Source: Naasia sp. SYSU D00948
GTDB taxonomy: Bacteria; Actinomycetota; Actinomycetes; Actinomycetales; Microbacteriaceae
Assembly: GCF_017916515.1 (NCBI RefSeq)
Contig: NZ_JAFMTA010000001.1
Location: 124,001-188,000 of the forward strand
Direction: 5' to 3'
Length of the DNA stretch: 64,000 nucleotides
Positions 17,018 through 25,165 of this stretch are shown here, piece after piece; position 1 is the first letter of the stretch; each line of letters opens with the position of its first letter. A model generated the notes under the pieces. That model saw nothing but the letters and a program-made list of their open reading frames with translations. It was not told the DNA's origin and made no database searches. The translations under genes and the position numbers were made by a program.

Positions 17018-18220
17018 GTGTCAGAGTCGACAGTCGGAATCATCATGAACGGCGTCTCCGGGCGCATGGGCTACCGCCAGCACCTGGTGCGGTCGATCCT
17101 CGCGATCCGGGACCAGGGCGGCGTCCAGCTGTCCGACGGTCGCCGCGTGCAGGTCGAGCCGATCCTGGTGGGCCGCTCGGAGGCCAAGCTCGCGGAGCTC
17201 GCCGCGAAGCACGGCATCGAGAACTGGACGACGGACCTCGACGAGGCGCTCGCCGACCCGCGCTGGTCCATCTACTCCGACTTCCTCGTCACCAAGGCGC
17301 GCGCGACGGCGATCCGGAAGGCGATCGCCGCGGGCAAGGCGATCTACACCGAGAAGCCGACGGCCGAGACGTTCGACGAGGCGCTCGAGCTCGCCCGGCT
17401 CGCCACCGAGGCGGGGATCAAGAACGGCGTCGTGCACGACAAGCTCTACCTCCCGGGCCTGCAGAAGGTGAAGCGGCTGATCGACTCCGGCTTCTTCGGC
17501 CGGATCCTCTCCGTGCGGGGCGAGTTCGGCTACTGGGTCTTCGAGGGCGACTGGCAGCCCGCTCAGCGGCCGAGCTGGAACTACCGCGCCGAGGACGGGG
17601 GCGGGATCGTCGTCGACATGTTCCCGCACTGGAGCTACGTGCTCGAGAACCTCTTCGGCCGGGTCGAGTCGGTGTACGCGCGTGCCGTGACGCACATCCC
17701 GCAGCGCACCGACGAGAAGGGCCGGGCGTACGCCGCCACGGCCGACGACGCCGCGTACGCCGTCTTCGAGCTCGAGGGCGGCATCGTCGCTCAGCTCAAC
17801 TCGAGCTGGACGGTGCGCGTCAACCGCGACGAGCTCGTCGAGTTCCAGGTCGACGGCACGCACGGCTCCGCGGTCGCCGGGCTCTTCGGCTGCAAGATCC
17901 AGCCCCGCAACGCGACGCCGAAGCCCGTCTGGAACCCGGACCTCGCCGACACCCACGACTACGACGACGACTGGATCGACGTGCCGGACAACGACGTGTT
18001 CGAGAACGGCTTCAAGACCCAGTGGGAGCAGTTCCTCCGCCACGTCCTCGAGGACGCCCCGCACCCGTACGACTTCCTCGCCGGCGCCCGCGGGATGCAG
18101 CTCGCCGAGCAGGGCCTCGAGTCCTCGCGCTCGGGCCGGCGCATCGACCTGCCGGAGGTCACGCTCGACGGCCAGGCGGACGAGCTCCGCGTGCCCGATC
18201 GCGCGACGGTCGGAGGCTGA
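17018..18220 (+). CDS. Gfo/Idh/MocA-family oxidoreductase
   Basis: NAD(P)-dependent dehydrogenase of 400 residues acting on a sugar or its derivative. The Rossmann domain begins VGIIMNGVSGRMGYRQH, a less common variant of the GxGxxG loop seen in long-form members that co-occur with DUF993 proteins. The EKP motif is at YTEKPTAE, and GGGIVVDMFPHWSYVLEN is the conserved substrate-domain DxxxH region. The GTG start is preceded by AGGAAGAG. First gene of a three-gene operon under a LacI operator; the next start is four bases past its stop. Confidence 0.9.
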   Translation: MSESTVGIIMNGVSGRMGYRQHLVRSILAIRDQGGVQLSDGRRVQVEPILVGRSEAKLAELAAKHGIENWTTDLDEALADPRWSIYSDFLVTKARATAIRKAIAAGKAIYTEKPTAETFDEALELARLATEAGIKNGVVHDKLYLPGLQKVKRLIDSGFFGRILSVRGEFGYWVFEGDWQPAQRPSWNYRAEDGGGIVVDMFPHWSYVLENLFGRVESVYARAVTHIPQRTDEKGRAYAATADDAAYAVFELEGGIVAQLNSSWTVRVNRDELVEFQVDGTHGSAVAGLFGCKIQPRNATPKPVWNPDLADTHDYDDDWIDVPDNDVFENGFKTQWEQFLRHVLEDAPHPYDFLAGARGMQLAEQGLESSRSGRRIDLPEVTLDGQADELRVPDRATVGG

Positions 18221-18224
18221 GCGC

Positions 18225-19412
18225 ATGAGCACGCTCACCCTCCTCGGCGCGGAGGGGCGGGTCGGCTCGGCCGACCTCGCCCCCGCCCCCGCCTTCTCGC
18301 GTCCCGCGCGGCCGCTCGCCAGCCGGAAGGTCTACGCGGCGGCCCACGTCGTGCCGCTCCCCTGGGCGGAGAACGTCCCGGGCGCGCCCGCGGAGCTCGA
18401 CTGGGACGCGACCCTCGCCTACCGCCACCACCTCTGGTCCTGGGGTCTCGGCGTGGCGGATGCGATGGACACCGCCCAGCGGAACATGGGCCTCGACGCC
18501 GCGGCGACGCGCGAGCTCATCGCCCGCAGCGCCGCCGAGGCCGCCTCGGTCGGCGGAGCGCTCGTCGTGGGCGTCAACACCGACCACCTCGCGGACGAGG
18601 TCGTCTCGCTGCAGCAGGTCGTCGACGCGTACGTCGAGCAGCTGCACTTCGCCGAGGAGCAGGGCGCCGGGGTCGTGCTCATGGCGAGCCGTCACCTCGC
18701 GCGGGCGGCCTCGACCGCCGACGACTACCGGCGGGCGTACGCCGAGGTCATCTCGCGGGCGAGCGCGCCGGTCCTGCTGCACTGGCTCGGCGAGGCGTTC
18801 GACCCCGCGCTCGCGGGCTACTTCGGCTCCCCGGTATTCCAGCGCGCGGCGGGAACGCTCCTGCAGATCATCAGCGATGCCGGCGACCGGGTCGCGGGCG
18901 TCAAGATGAGCCTGCTCGACGCCGACGCGGAGATCGCGGTCCGGCGCGGGCTGCCCGCCACCGCCACGATGTTCACGGGCGACGACTACAACTACGTCCG
19001 GCTCATCGAGGGCGACGACCAGGGCCACTCCGACGCGCTCCTGGGCGCGTTCGCGGCGATCGGCCCCCACGCGTCCGCGGCGGTGCAGGCCCTCGACGCG
19101 GGCGACGTTGCCGAGTACCGCCGCATCCTCGGACCCACCGAGGCCCTGTCCCGGCAGATCTTCGCGGCGCCGACCTGGTTCTACAAGACCGGCGTCGCGT
19201 TCCTGTCCTGGCTCAACGGGCACCAGCAGGCATTCAGCATGGTCGGCGGACTGCACGCCGGGCGCAGCCTGCCCCACCTGTCCGAGATCGTCCGCCTCGC
19301 GAACGAGTGCGGCGCGCTCGAGCAGCCCGAGCTGGCCGCCGACCGCTGGCACCGGCTCCTCGAGCTCAACGGGGTCGAGGTCGCCTCGCGAACCCCGGTG
19401 GCGGTGGCCTGA
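18225..19412 (+). CDS. DUF993 family, dihydrodipicolinate synthase-like aldolase
   Basis: A 395-residue TIM-barrel protein related to the DapA/N-acetylneuraminate lyase superfamily, in the DUF993 group of unknown reaction. The probable Schiff-base lysine is in GVKMSLLDADAEI (about residue 226); PVLLHWLGEAFDP and FTGDDYNYVRLIEGD are conserved segments. In superfamily members the reaction is a reversible aldol cleavage or dehydration of a keto acid, so it may cleave or dehydrate the product of the neighbouring oxidoreductase. Sandwiched between Gfo/Idh and isomerase genes with a 4-bp gap and a stop/start overlap (TGATG). Confidence 0.85.
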   Translation: MSTLTLLGAEGRVGSADLAPAPAFSRPARPLASRKVYAAAHVVPLPWAENVPGAPAELDWDATLAYRHHLWSWGLGVADAMDTAQRNMGLDAAATRELIARSAAEAASVGGALVVGVNTDHLADEVVSLQQVVDAYVEQLHFAEEQGAGVVLMASRHLARAASTADDYRRAYAEVISRASAPVLLHWLGEAFDPALAGYFGSPVFQRAAGTLLQIISDAGDRVAGVKMSLLDADAEIAVRRGLPATATMFTGDDYNYVRLIEGDDQGHSDALLGAFAAIGPHASAAVQALDAGDVAEYRRILGPTEALSRQIFAAPTWFYKTGVAFLSWLNGHQQAFSMVGGLHAGRSLPHLSEIVRLANECGALEQPELAADRWHRLLELNGVEVASRTPVAVA

Positions 19413-20287
19413 TGGCGCACCCGCGGCTCTCGCTCAACCAGGCGACGATCAAGCACGCTCCGCTGCCCGACGCCATCGACGCCACCCGTGCCGCCGGTAT
19501 CCCGAGCATCGGCCTGTGGCGGGAGCCCGTCGCGGACGTCGGCCTCGACCACGCCGCACGCCTGCTCGCCGACTCCGGCCTGCGCTTCTCGAGCCTCTGC
19601 CGCGGCGGCTTCTTCACGACCCCCGACCCGGCGGAGCGCCGCACCGCGCTCGACTCGAACCGGCGCGCGATCGAGGAGACGGCGGCGCTCGTGTCGGCCG
19701 GCGCCGCCGGCTCGGCCGCGGTCCTGGTCCTCGTCGCCGGCGGAATTCCCGCGGGCTCCCGCGACCTCGCGGGCGCCCGGCATCGGGTGCAGGACGCCCT
19801 CGGCGAGCTGGAGCCGGACGCACGGGCGGCGGGCGTGACGCTCGCGATCGAGCCGCTGCATCCGATGTACGCCTCCGACCGCGCGGTGGTGTCCACGCTC
19901 GGACAGGCGCTCGACCTGGCTAGGCCCTTCCCCGCGGAGAGCGTCGGCGTGGTCGTCGACACGTTCCACATCTGGTGGGATCCCGAGGTGCTCCCGCAGA
20001 TCGCGCGCGCCGGGGCCGAGGGCCGCATCGCGACGTACCAGGCGTGCGACTGGGCGACCCCGCTCCCGGCCGACGTGCTGCTCGCCCGGCACTACCCGGG
20101 CGACGGCGTGATCGACTTCGCGTCACTCACTGCCGCGGTGGAGGCCACCGGATACGCGGGCGACATCGAGGTCGAGCTCTTCAACCAGGACATCTGGGCC
20201 GACGAGTGGACGGCGGTGGCCCGACACACGGCCGAGTCCTTCGACCGGGCCGTCGCGCCGCACCTCCGGGCTCCCGTCGCCGCCTAG
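19412..20287 (+). CDS. Sugar phosphate isomerase/epimerase (xylose isomerase-like barrel)
   Basis: TIM-barrel protein of 291 residues. Metal and substrate positions appear as the glutamate in LAIEPLHPM, the aspartate/histidine in VVVDTFHIWWDPE, the aspartate in YQACDWATPL and the glutamate in IEVELFNQD. The ATG overlaps the stop of the DUF993 gene. This Gfo/Idh-DUF993-isomerase set recurs in actinobacteria as a unit of unassigned sugar catabolism. A long imperfect hairpin 10 bp after the stop probably ends the transcript. Confidence 0.88.
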   Translation: MAHPRLSLNQATIKHAPLPDAIDATRAAGIPSIGLWREPVADVGLDHAARLLADSGLRFSSLCRGGFFTTPDPAERRTALDSNRRAIEETAALVSAGAAGSAAVLVLVAGGIPAGSRDLAGARHRVQDALGELEPDARAAGVTLAIEPLHPMYASDRAVVSTLGQALDLARPFPAESVGVVVDTFHIWWDPEVLPQIARAGAEGRIATYQACDWATPLPADVLLARHYPGDGVIDFASLTAAVEATGYAGDIEVELFNQDIWADEWTAVARHTAESFDRAVAPHLRAPVAA

Positions 20288-20296
20288 CTCTTCGCC

Positions 20297-20371
20297 CTCG
20301 ACAGGCAGAATCGCCGTCGACAGGCTCCGGGGCCTCTCCCGGTGCTGTCGGCGGGGATTCTGCCTGTTGAG
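20297..20371. repeat. Long palindromic intergenic element, copy 1
   Basis: 27-base arms (20297-20323 and 20345-20371) pair at 24 of 27 positions around a 21-base loop. The outer arms are CTC[GA]ACAGGCAGAAT / ATTCTGCCTGTTGAG. It lies between two convergent genes and could terminate both. The arm CTCAACAGGCAG is shared with the element at 23641-23726. Confidence 0.75.
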
Positions 20372-20430
20372 CGACAGGGGATGCCCGTGGGGCGCGAGCA
20401 GAGCCGGGAACAGGACCCCGCCCGCCCAGG

Positions 20431-22194
20431 TCAGCCCGCCTGAGTCGCGTGCAGCTCCGCGTATCGGCCGCCGGCGCGAAGCAGCTGCTGGTGCGAGCCG
20501 ACCTCTACGATCCGTCCCTGCTCCAGCACGGCGATCCGGTCCGCGGAGCGGATGGTCGAGAGCCGGTGGGCCACGACGAGCGTCGTCCGGCCGGCCATGA
20601 GCCTGCGGAGCGCGGCGCCCACCTCCGCCTCCGACTCCGGGTCGAGCGCGCTGGTCGGCTCGTCGAGCAGCAGGATGCGCGGGTCGCGCACCAGGGCCCG
20701 GGCGATCGAGAGGCGCTGCCGCTGGCCTCCCGACAGCCGCGCTCCGCGCTCGCCGACCATGGTGTCCCACCCGCGCGGAAGCGCCTCGACGATCTCCGTC
20801 GCGTTCGCGTCCTCGAGCGCGGTGCGGATGCGCTCGTCCCCGACACCGCGCAGGCCGTAGGCCACGTTCTCGCGGATGGTCCCCTCGAACAGCACGGACT
20901 CCTGGGGCACGACGGACACGAAGCGCCGGACGCTGCGCAGGTCGAGCTCCTCCATGTCTTCGCCGTCGAGCAGGATCCGGCCGCTCGTCGGCCGGAGGAA
21001 CCCGAGCACCAGGTTGAGCAGCGTGCTCTTGCCGGACCCGGAGGAGCCGACGAAGGCGATCGTCTCGCCCGCCCGGATGTCGAGCGAGACGTCCGCGAGC
21101 GCCGGTCCCTCGCTTCCGCCGTAGCGGAACCCGACGCGCTGCAGCGCGATGTCGCCCCGGACGGTCGCGACCGCGCGCTTGCCCTCGTTGCGCTCGAGGT
21201 CGGGCTCCTGCATGACCTCGCTGACCGACCGGATCGACTCGGTGCCGCGCGCGATGATCGGGAGGAGCCCGAGCACCTGGTTGGCGCTGTTCGTCAGCAG
21301 CGCGAAGTAGGAGCTGAGGAGCACGACCTCACCGGCGGTCACCGGGAGGAAGCCCGTGATGGACGCCCAGCCGGCGAGCGCCAGGCAGGCCACGCCGAGG
21401 AGCTGGAGCGTCACCCAGGAGACAGAGGCGAACCGGCCGTTCAGCATGTCGAGCTCGAAGCCCGCGACGCGGACGCCCTCGGCTCCGCTCGCGACGCGGT
21501 CCACCGCGGTCCGCTCGACGCCGTGCGCCCGGGTGATCGGCAGGAGCGTCGCCATCTCCCCGACCCTCGCCGAGAAGTGCTCCACCTCCCGCCGGAACCG
21601 CTCGTTCCGCTCGATGCTGCGCCGGTTGAGCCACGCCCGGAGGAGGACCGCGATCGGCACCGCGAGCGCGTAGAGCGGCAGGAACGCGGGCACGGCGATC
21701 GCCGTCATGGTGATCGCGCCGAGGGCGACCATGGTGGCCGAGAGCAGCGGATGCGCCGTCTGCTGCAGCATCACCTCGACGTTCTCGGCGTCGCGGACGA
21801 CCTTGGTCTGCACCACGGCCGAGCTCGCCCGAGAGTGGAAGCCGATGGACAGCGCCTGCAGGCGCGAGGCGAGGCCGTTCCGGAGCTCGGCGCCGATGCG
21901 GCGCACGGCGCCCATGAAGAACCGCGTGTAGAGGACGTGGTTCGGGTAGTTCTGCAGAAGCGCGACGAGCGCGATGCCCACCCAGAGCCACAGCTCGCTG
22001 AGCGGCCCGCGGGCGACGACCACGTCGATGATGCGGGCCGTGACCACGGGGAGGAGCCACAGAGGGGTGTCCTTCAGCGCGAAGAAGAACACCGCGAGGA
22101 GGACGCGGCGGCGGTGCTGGCCGAGGAGCCGGAAGATCGTGCGCACGGGACGCCGTCCGTCGATCTCGACCTGAGAAAGCGCTTTCCCGTCCAT
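20431..22194 (-). CDS. ABC exporter, fused permease and ATPase
   Basis: Half-transporter of 587 residues. Residues 20-310 hold six membrane helices (LLAVFFFALKDTPLWLLPVV, ALVALLQNYPNHVLYTRFF, TMTAIAVPAFLPLYALAVPI). The carboxy-terminal ATPase has Walker A FVGSSGSGKSTLLN, signature LSGGQRQRLSIARAL, Walker B ILLLDEPTSAL and the switch histidine in VVAHRLSTI. Substrate unknown; it may act as a homodimer. The ATG at 22194 follows GAGAAT by seven bases. A LacI operator covers codons 3-7, tying it to the sugar regulon, possibly to export a toxic intermediate or sugar. Confidence 0.92.
   Translation of the reverse strand: MDGKALSQVEIDGRRPVRTIFRLLGQHRRRVLLAVFFFALKDTPLWLLPVVTARIIDVVVARGPLSELWLWVGIALVALLQNYPNHVLYTRFFMGAVRRIGAELRNGLASRLQALSIGFHSRASSAVVQTKVVRDAENVEVMLQQTAHPLLSATMVALGAITMTAIAVPAFLPLYALAVPIAVLLRAWLNRRSIERNERFRREVEHFSARVGEMATLLPITRAHGVERTAVDRVASGAEGVRVAGFELDMLNGRFASVSWVTLQLLGVACLALAGWASITGFLPVTAGEVVLLSSYFALLTNSANQVLGLLPIIARGTESIRSVSEVMQEPDLERNEGKRAVATVRGDIALQRVGFRYGGSEGPALADVSLDIRAGETIAFVGSSGSGKSTLLNLVLGFLRPTSGRILLDGEDMEELDLRSVRRFVSVVPQESVLFEGTIRENVAYGLRGVGDERIRTALEDANATEIVEALPRGWDTMVGERGARLSGGQRQRLSIARALVRDPRILLLDEPTSALDPESEAEVGAALRRLMAGRTTLVVAHRLSTIRSADRIAVLEQGRIVEVGSHQQLLRAGGRYAELHATQAG
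22174..22187. promoter_or_regulatory. LacI-family operator inside the first codons of the ABC exporter gene
   Basis: AGAAAGCGCTTTCC, 13 of 14 matches to GGnAAnCGnTTnCC, with AAAGCGCTTT a perfect palindrome. It lies about 8-21 bases after the start of a leaderless transcript, a roadblock position. Confidence 0.6.
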
Positions 22195-22201
22195 TCCGGC
22201 A

Positions 22202-22207
22202 ATTCTC
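22202..22207 (-). promoter_or_regulatory. -10-like element of the ABC exporter gene
   Basis: GAGAAT seven bases before the ATG at 22194, with the LacI operator immediately downstream. Confidence 0.4.
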
Positions 22208-22247
22208 GCACGGCCTGAGCGGCCGCGACGAGGGGGTGGCGCGTCTG

Positions 22248-22346
22248 CGCGAATCAGGACTTCCGCGTCCGGCAGCGGCGTGTCGTCCTGAACCGCGTGC
22301 GGATTCGGCCGGTTCCCCTGATTCGCGTCGGATCTCCTGATCCGCG
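22248..22346 (-). repeat. 99-bp dispersed intergenic element, copy 2
   Basis: One inverted motif starting at 22248 and direct motifs at 22286, 22316 and 22335, variants of TCCTGATCCGCG, with exactly the spacing of copy 1 at 11743-11841. The sequences between motifs are diverged, giving roughly two-thirds to three-quarters identity overall. It lies 52 bp after ispG and before the ABC exporter. Confidence 0.8.
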
Positions 22347-22398
22347 CAGGTGGTCGCCAGCGCGTCGCGGGGCGCCCGATGGAGCGCCCAGGGCGGGG

Positions 22399-23550
22399 TC
22401 AGGCGGTGACGACCTCGGGAGTGCCGGTCGGGGCGCCCGGGCCCATCTCGTCGGCCAGGCGGTTCGCCTCCGCGATGAGGGTCGCCACGATCTCGCTCTC
22501 GGGGACCGTCTTGATGACCTCGCCCTTGACGAAGATCTGCCCCTTGCCGTTGCCGGACGCGACGCCCAGGTCCGCCTCGCGGGCCTCGCCCGGGCCGTTG
22601 ACGACGCAACCCATGACCGCGACGCGGAGGGGCACGCTCATGCCCTGCAGCCCCTCGGTGACGGAGTCGGCGAGCGAGTAGACGTCGACCTGCGCGCGTC
22701 CGCAGCTCGGGCAGGAGACGATCTCGAGCTTGCGCTCGCGCAGGTTGAGCGACTGCAGGATCTGCAGGCCCACCTTGACCTCCTCGACCGGCGGCGCGGA
22801 CAGGGAGACGCGGATCGTGTCGCCGATGCCCTCCGCGAGCAGGATGCCGAACGCGGTCGCGGACTTGATCGTTCCCTGGAAGGCCGGGCCCGCCTCGGTC
22901 ACGCCGAGGTGGAGGGGCCAGTCCCCGCGCTCGGCGAGCAGCCGGTAGGCCTTCACCATGACGATCGGGTCGTTGTGCTTGACGGAGATCTTGAAGTCGT
23001 GGAAGTCGTGCTCCTCGAACAGGCTCGCCTCCCACACGGCGCTCTCGACGAGCGCCTCGGGCGTCGCCTTGCCGTACTTCTGCAGCAGGCGCGGGTCCAG
23101 GGAGCCGGCGTTCACGCCGATGCGGATGCTCACCCCGGCCTCCTTGGCCGCCTTCGAGATGGCGCCCACCTGGTCGTCGAACTTCCGGATGTTGCCCGGG
23201 TTCACCCGGACGCCCGCGCAGCCGGCGTCGATCGCCTGGAAGACGTACTTCGGCTGGAAGTGGATGTCCGCGATGACGGGGATCTGGCTCTTCTTCGCGA
23301 TGATGTGCAGCACGTCCGCGTCGTCCTGACTGGGGACGGCGACGCGCACGATGTCGCAGCCCGACGCAGTGAGCTCGGCGATCTGCTGCAGCGTCGCGTT
23401 GATGTTCGTCGTCGCGGTCGTCGTCATGGACTGGACGCTCACCGGGGCGTCGCCCCCGACGAGGACCTTGCCGACGCGGATCTGCCGGGACTTCCGCCGC
23501 GGCGCCAGGACCTCCGGGACCGTCGGCATTCCGAGATTGACTGCAGGCAC
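22399..23550 (-). CDS. ispG: 4-hydroxy-3-methylbut-2-enyl-diphosphate synthase
   Basis: Iron-sulfur enzyme of the MEP isoprenoid pathway, converting methylerythritol cyclodiphosphate to HMBPP; 383 residues. A TIM barrel ([43 protein letters not shown]) is followed by the reductase-like domain with cluster cysteines in [12 protein letters not shown] and [13 protein letters not shown] start with TAGGCT seven bases upstream, a leaderless layout. In the ancestral order it sits between rseP and proS; here proS is 8.7 kb away. Confidence 0.97.
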   Translation of the reverse strand: MPAVNLGMPTVPEVLAPRRKSRQIRVGKVLVGGDAPVSVQSMTTTATTNINATLQQIAELTASGCDIVRVAVPSQDDADVLHIIAKKSQIPVIADIHFQPKYVFQAIDAGCAGVRVNPGNIRKFDDQVGAISKAAKEAGVSIRIGVNAGSLDPRLLQKYGKATPEALVESAVWEASLFEEHDFHDFKISVKHNDPIVMVKAYRLLAERGDWPLHLGVTEAGPAFQGTIKSATAFGILLAEGIGDTIRVSLSAPPVEEVKVGLQILQSLNLRERKLEIVSCPSCGRAQVDVYSLADSVTEGLQGMSVPLRVAVMGCVVNGPGEAREADLGVASGNGKGQIFVKGEVIKTVPESEIVATLIAEANRLADEMGPGAPTGTPEVVTA

Positions 23551-23557
23551 GGCGGAA

Positions 23558-23563
23558 AGCCTA
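23558..23563 (-). promoter_or_regulatory. -10 element of ispG (leaderless)
   Basis: TAGGCT, then seven bases and the GTG at 23550. Confidence 0.5.
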
Positions 23564-23640
23564 CGCCGCGCGGCTGAACGGAGCCGGGGGCGGGCCGCGC
23601 CCGCCGGACACCGGCTAGCCGCCGCGCCTCGCCTCGGAAC

Positions 23641-23726
23641 TCGCGCTCAACAGGCAGGCAGGGCCTTCAACAGGAGAGAACGGCCACGGGGAGCCTGTCG
23701 GAGGCGTTTCTGCCTGTTGAGCGCGA
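23641..23726. repeat. Long palindromic intergenic element, copy 2
   Basis: Perfect 17-bp arms TCGCGCTCAACAGGCAG (23641-23657) and its complement (23710-23726) around a 52-base loop that itself carries CAACAGG and CCTGTCGG. It lies 15 bp after the rseP stop and upstream of ispG. The arm is shared with the element at 20297-20371. Confidence 0.75.
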
Positions 23727-23741
23727 GGCCGCCGCCGCGAG

Positions 23742-25067
23742 TCAGAGGATCGAGATCGGCTTGACGATGTCCGCATAGATGAGCAGGACGCTCATCGCGC
23801 CCAGCAGGATCACGACCGCGAACGTGAGCGGCATGAGCTTGGCGGTGTCGACGGGTCCCGGGTCGCGCCGCCGGAACACCTTGGCGAAGGCGCGGCGCAG
23901 CCCCTCCCACAGGGCGCCCGCGACGTGGCCGCCGTCGAGCGGCATGAGCGGGACCAGGTTGAACACGAGCAGGGCGACGTTGAGCGACGCGAGCACGCCG
24001 AGCAGGCTCGCGACCCGGGACGCGACCGGGACCTCCTCGAGGCTCGCGATCTCGCCCGCGAGCCTGCCGACGCCCACCACGCTGACGGGACCGTTCGGGT
24101 CGCGCTCCCCCGGTCCGAACGCCGCGTTCGCGACGTCGATCAGCCGCTGCGGCAGGTTGAGGATGATGCCCGTGACGGCGGCGACGTTCTCGCCGACCAT
24201 CGGCAGGACGGCGGACGCGGGCTGCTGGACGAGCTCCGCGGTCGGGCCGATGCCGAGGAAGCCGACCTCCTGCGTCCGGGGGTTCCCTGCCGCGTCCTCG
24301 AGGATCGTGCCGCGCTCGTCCGTCACGTAGCGCTCGGTGAGCAGCGGCGTCGCCGAGATGGCGACCTCCTCGCCGTCGCGCTCGACCACCATCGCGAGCG
24401 GCTCGCCGGGGCTTTCCCGGATCATCGCGGTCGCCTGGTCCCACGTGGTGATCTCGGTGCCGTCGATGCTGATCACCCGGTCGCCCGGCAGGATCCCGGC
24501 GGCGGCGCCCGGTGCCTTGGGGTCGGAGGCCTCGCACGTCGTGCGCGAGCTCGTCGCGGGCAGGACGCACTCCGAGACCGAGCCGATCGTCGTCGTGGTC
24601 TGGGCGATCCCGAAGCCCATCAGGACGATCGCGTAGAACACGATCGCGAGCACGAGATTCATGAAGGGACCGCCGAGCATCACGACGATCCGCTTCCAGA
24701 TCGGCAGGCGGTAGAACGCGCGCTGCTCGTCCGCCCCGACCGACTTCTCGCTCGACTCGCGGGCCTCCTGGACCATCGTGTTGAAGAAGCCGGTGCTCGC
24801 GTTGCGCATCTTCCCGCCCGGCCGCGCCGGAGGGAACATCCCGATCATCGAGATGTAGCCGCCGAGGGGGATCGCCTTGAGGCCGTACTCGGTCTCCCCG
24901 CGCCGGACGGAGAACAGCGTCCGCCCGAACCCGATCATGTACTGCGTCACCTTGACGCCGAACAGCTTCGCGGGGACCAGGTGCCCGATCTCGTGCAGGG
25001 CGATCGACAGGGCCAGGCCGAGCACGATCACGAGCACGCCGAGGAGATAGAGCAGGACGCTGTCCAC
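23742..25067 (-). CDS. rseP: RIP-type site-2 metalloprotease, RseP/Rip1 family
   Basis: Intramembrane zinc protease (441 residues) that cleaves anti-sigma factors or other membrane proteins. The first helix has the zinc motif HEIGH at about residue 25; a PDZ domain is central (GDRVISIDGTEITTWDQATAMI), followed by FNLVPLMPLDGGHVAGALWEG with the third zinc ligand, and further membrane helices. GTG start with TAGTGT six bases upstream. It normally lies next to dxr, which here is 5.8 kb away beyond the kinase units. Confidence 0.95.
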   Translation of the reverse strand: MDSVLLYLLGVLVIVLGLALSIALHEIGHLVPAKLFGVKVTQYMIGFGRTLFSVRRGETEYGLKAIPLGGYISMIGMFPPARPGGKMRNASTGFFNTMVQEARESSEKSVGADEQRAFYRLPIWKRIVVMLGGPFMNLVLAIVFYAIVLMGFGIAQTTTTIGSVSECVLPATSSRTTCEASDPKAPGAAAGILPGDRVISIDGTEITTWDQATAMIRESPGEPLAMVVERDGEEVAISATPLLTERYVTDERGTILEDAAGNPRTQEVGFLGIGPTAELVQQPASAVLPMVGENVAAVTGIILNLPQRLIDVANAAFGPGERDPNGPVSVVGVGRLAGEIASLEEVPVASRVASLLGVLASLNVALLVFNLVPLMPLDGGHVAGALWEGLRRAFAKVFRRRDPGPVDTAKLMPLTFAVVILLGAMSVLLIYADIVKPISIL

Positions 25068-25073
25068 GGCGCA

Positions 25074-25079
25074 ACACTA
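25074..25079 (-). promoter_or_regulatory. -10 element of rseP (leaderless)
   Basis: TAGTGT, six bases, then the GTG at 25067. Divergent from the kinase promoter at 25139. Confidence 0.5.
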
Positions 25080-25138
25080 GTTCTCCCGGTCTCGGAAGCC
25101 GCCGAGCGCTGCACCACGCCCCCTCACGGGGCCGCCGC

Positions 25139-25144
25139 TAGCAT
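25139..25144 (+). promoter_or_regulatory. -10 element of kinase unit 1
   Basis: TAGCAT within CTAGCATGGAGGC, 21 bases before the GTG at 25166. The surrounding bases resemble GTACCATGGGGGC ahead of kinase unit 2, suggesting that the promoters were duplicated with the genes. Confidence 0.45.
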
Positions 25145-25165
25145 GGAGGCGTCCTGGGAGGTGCT

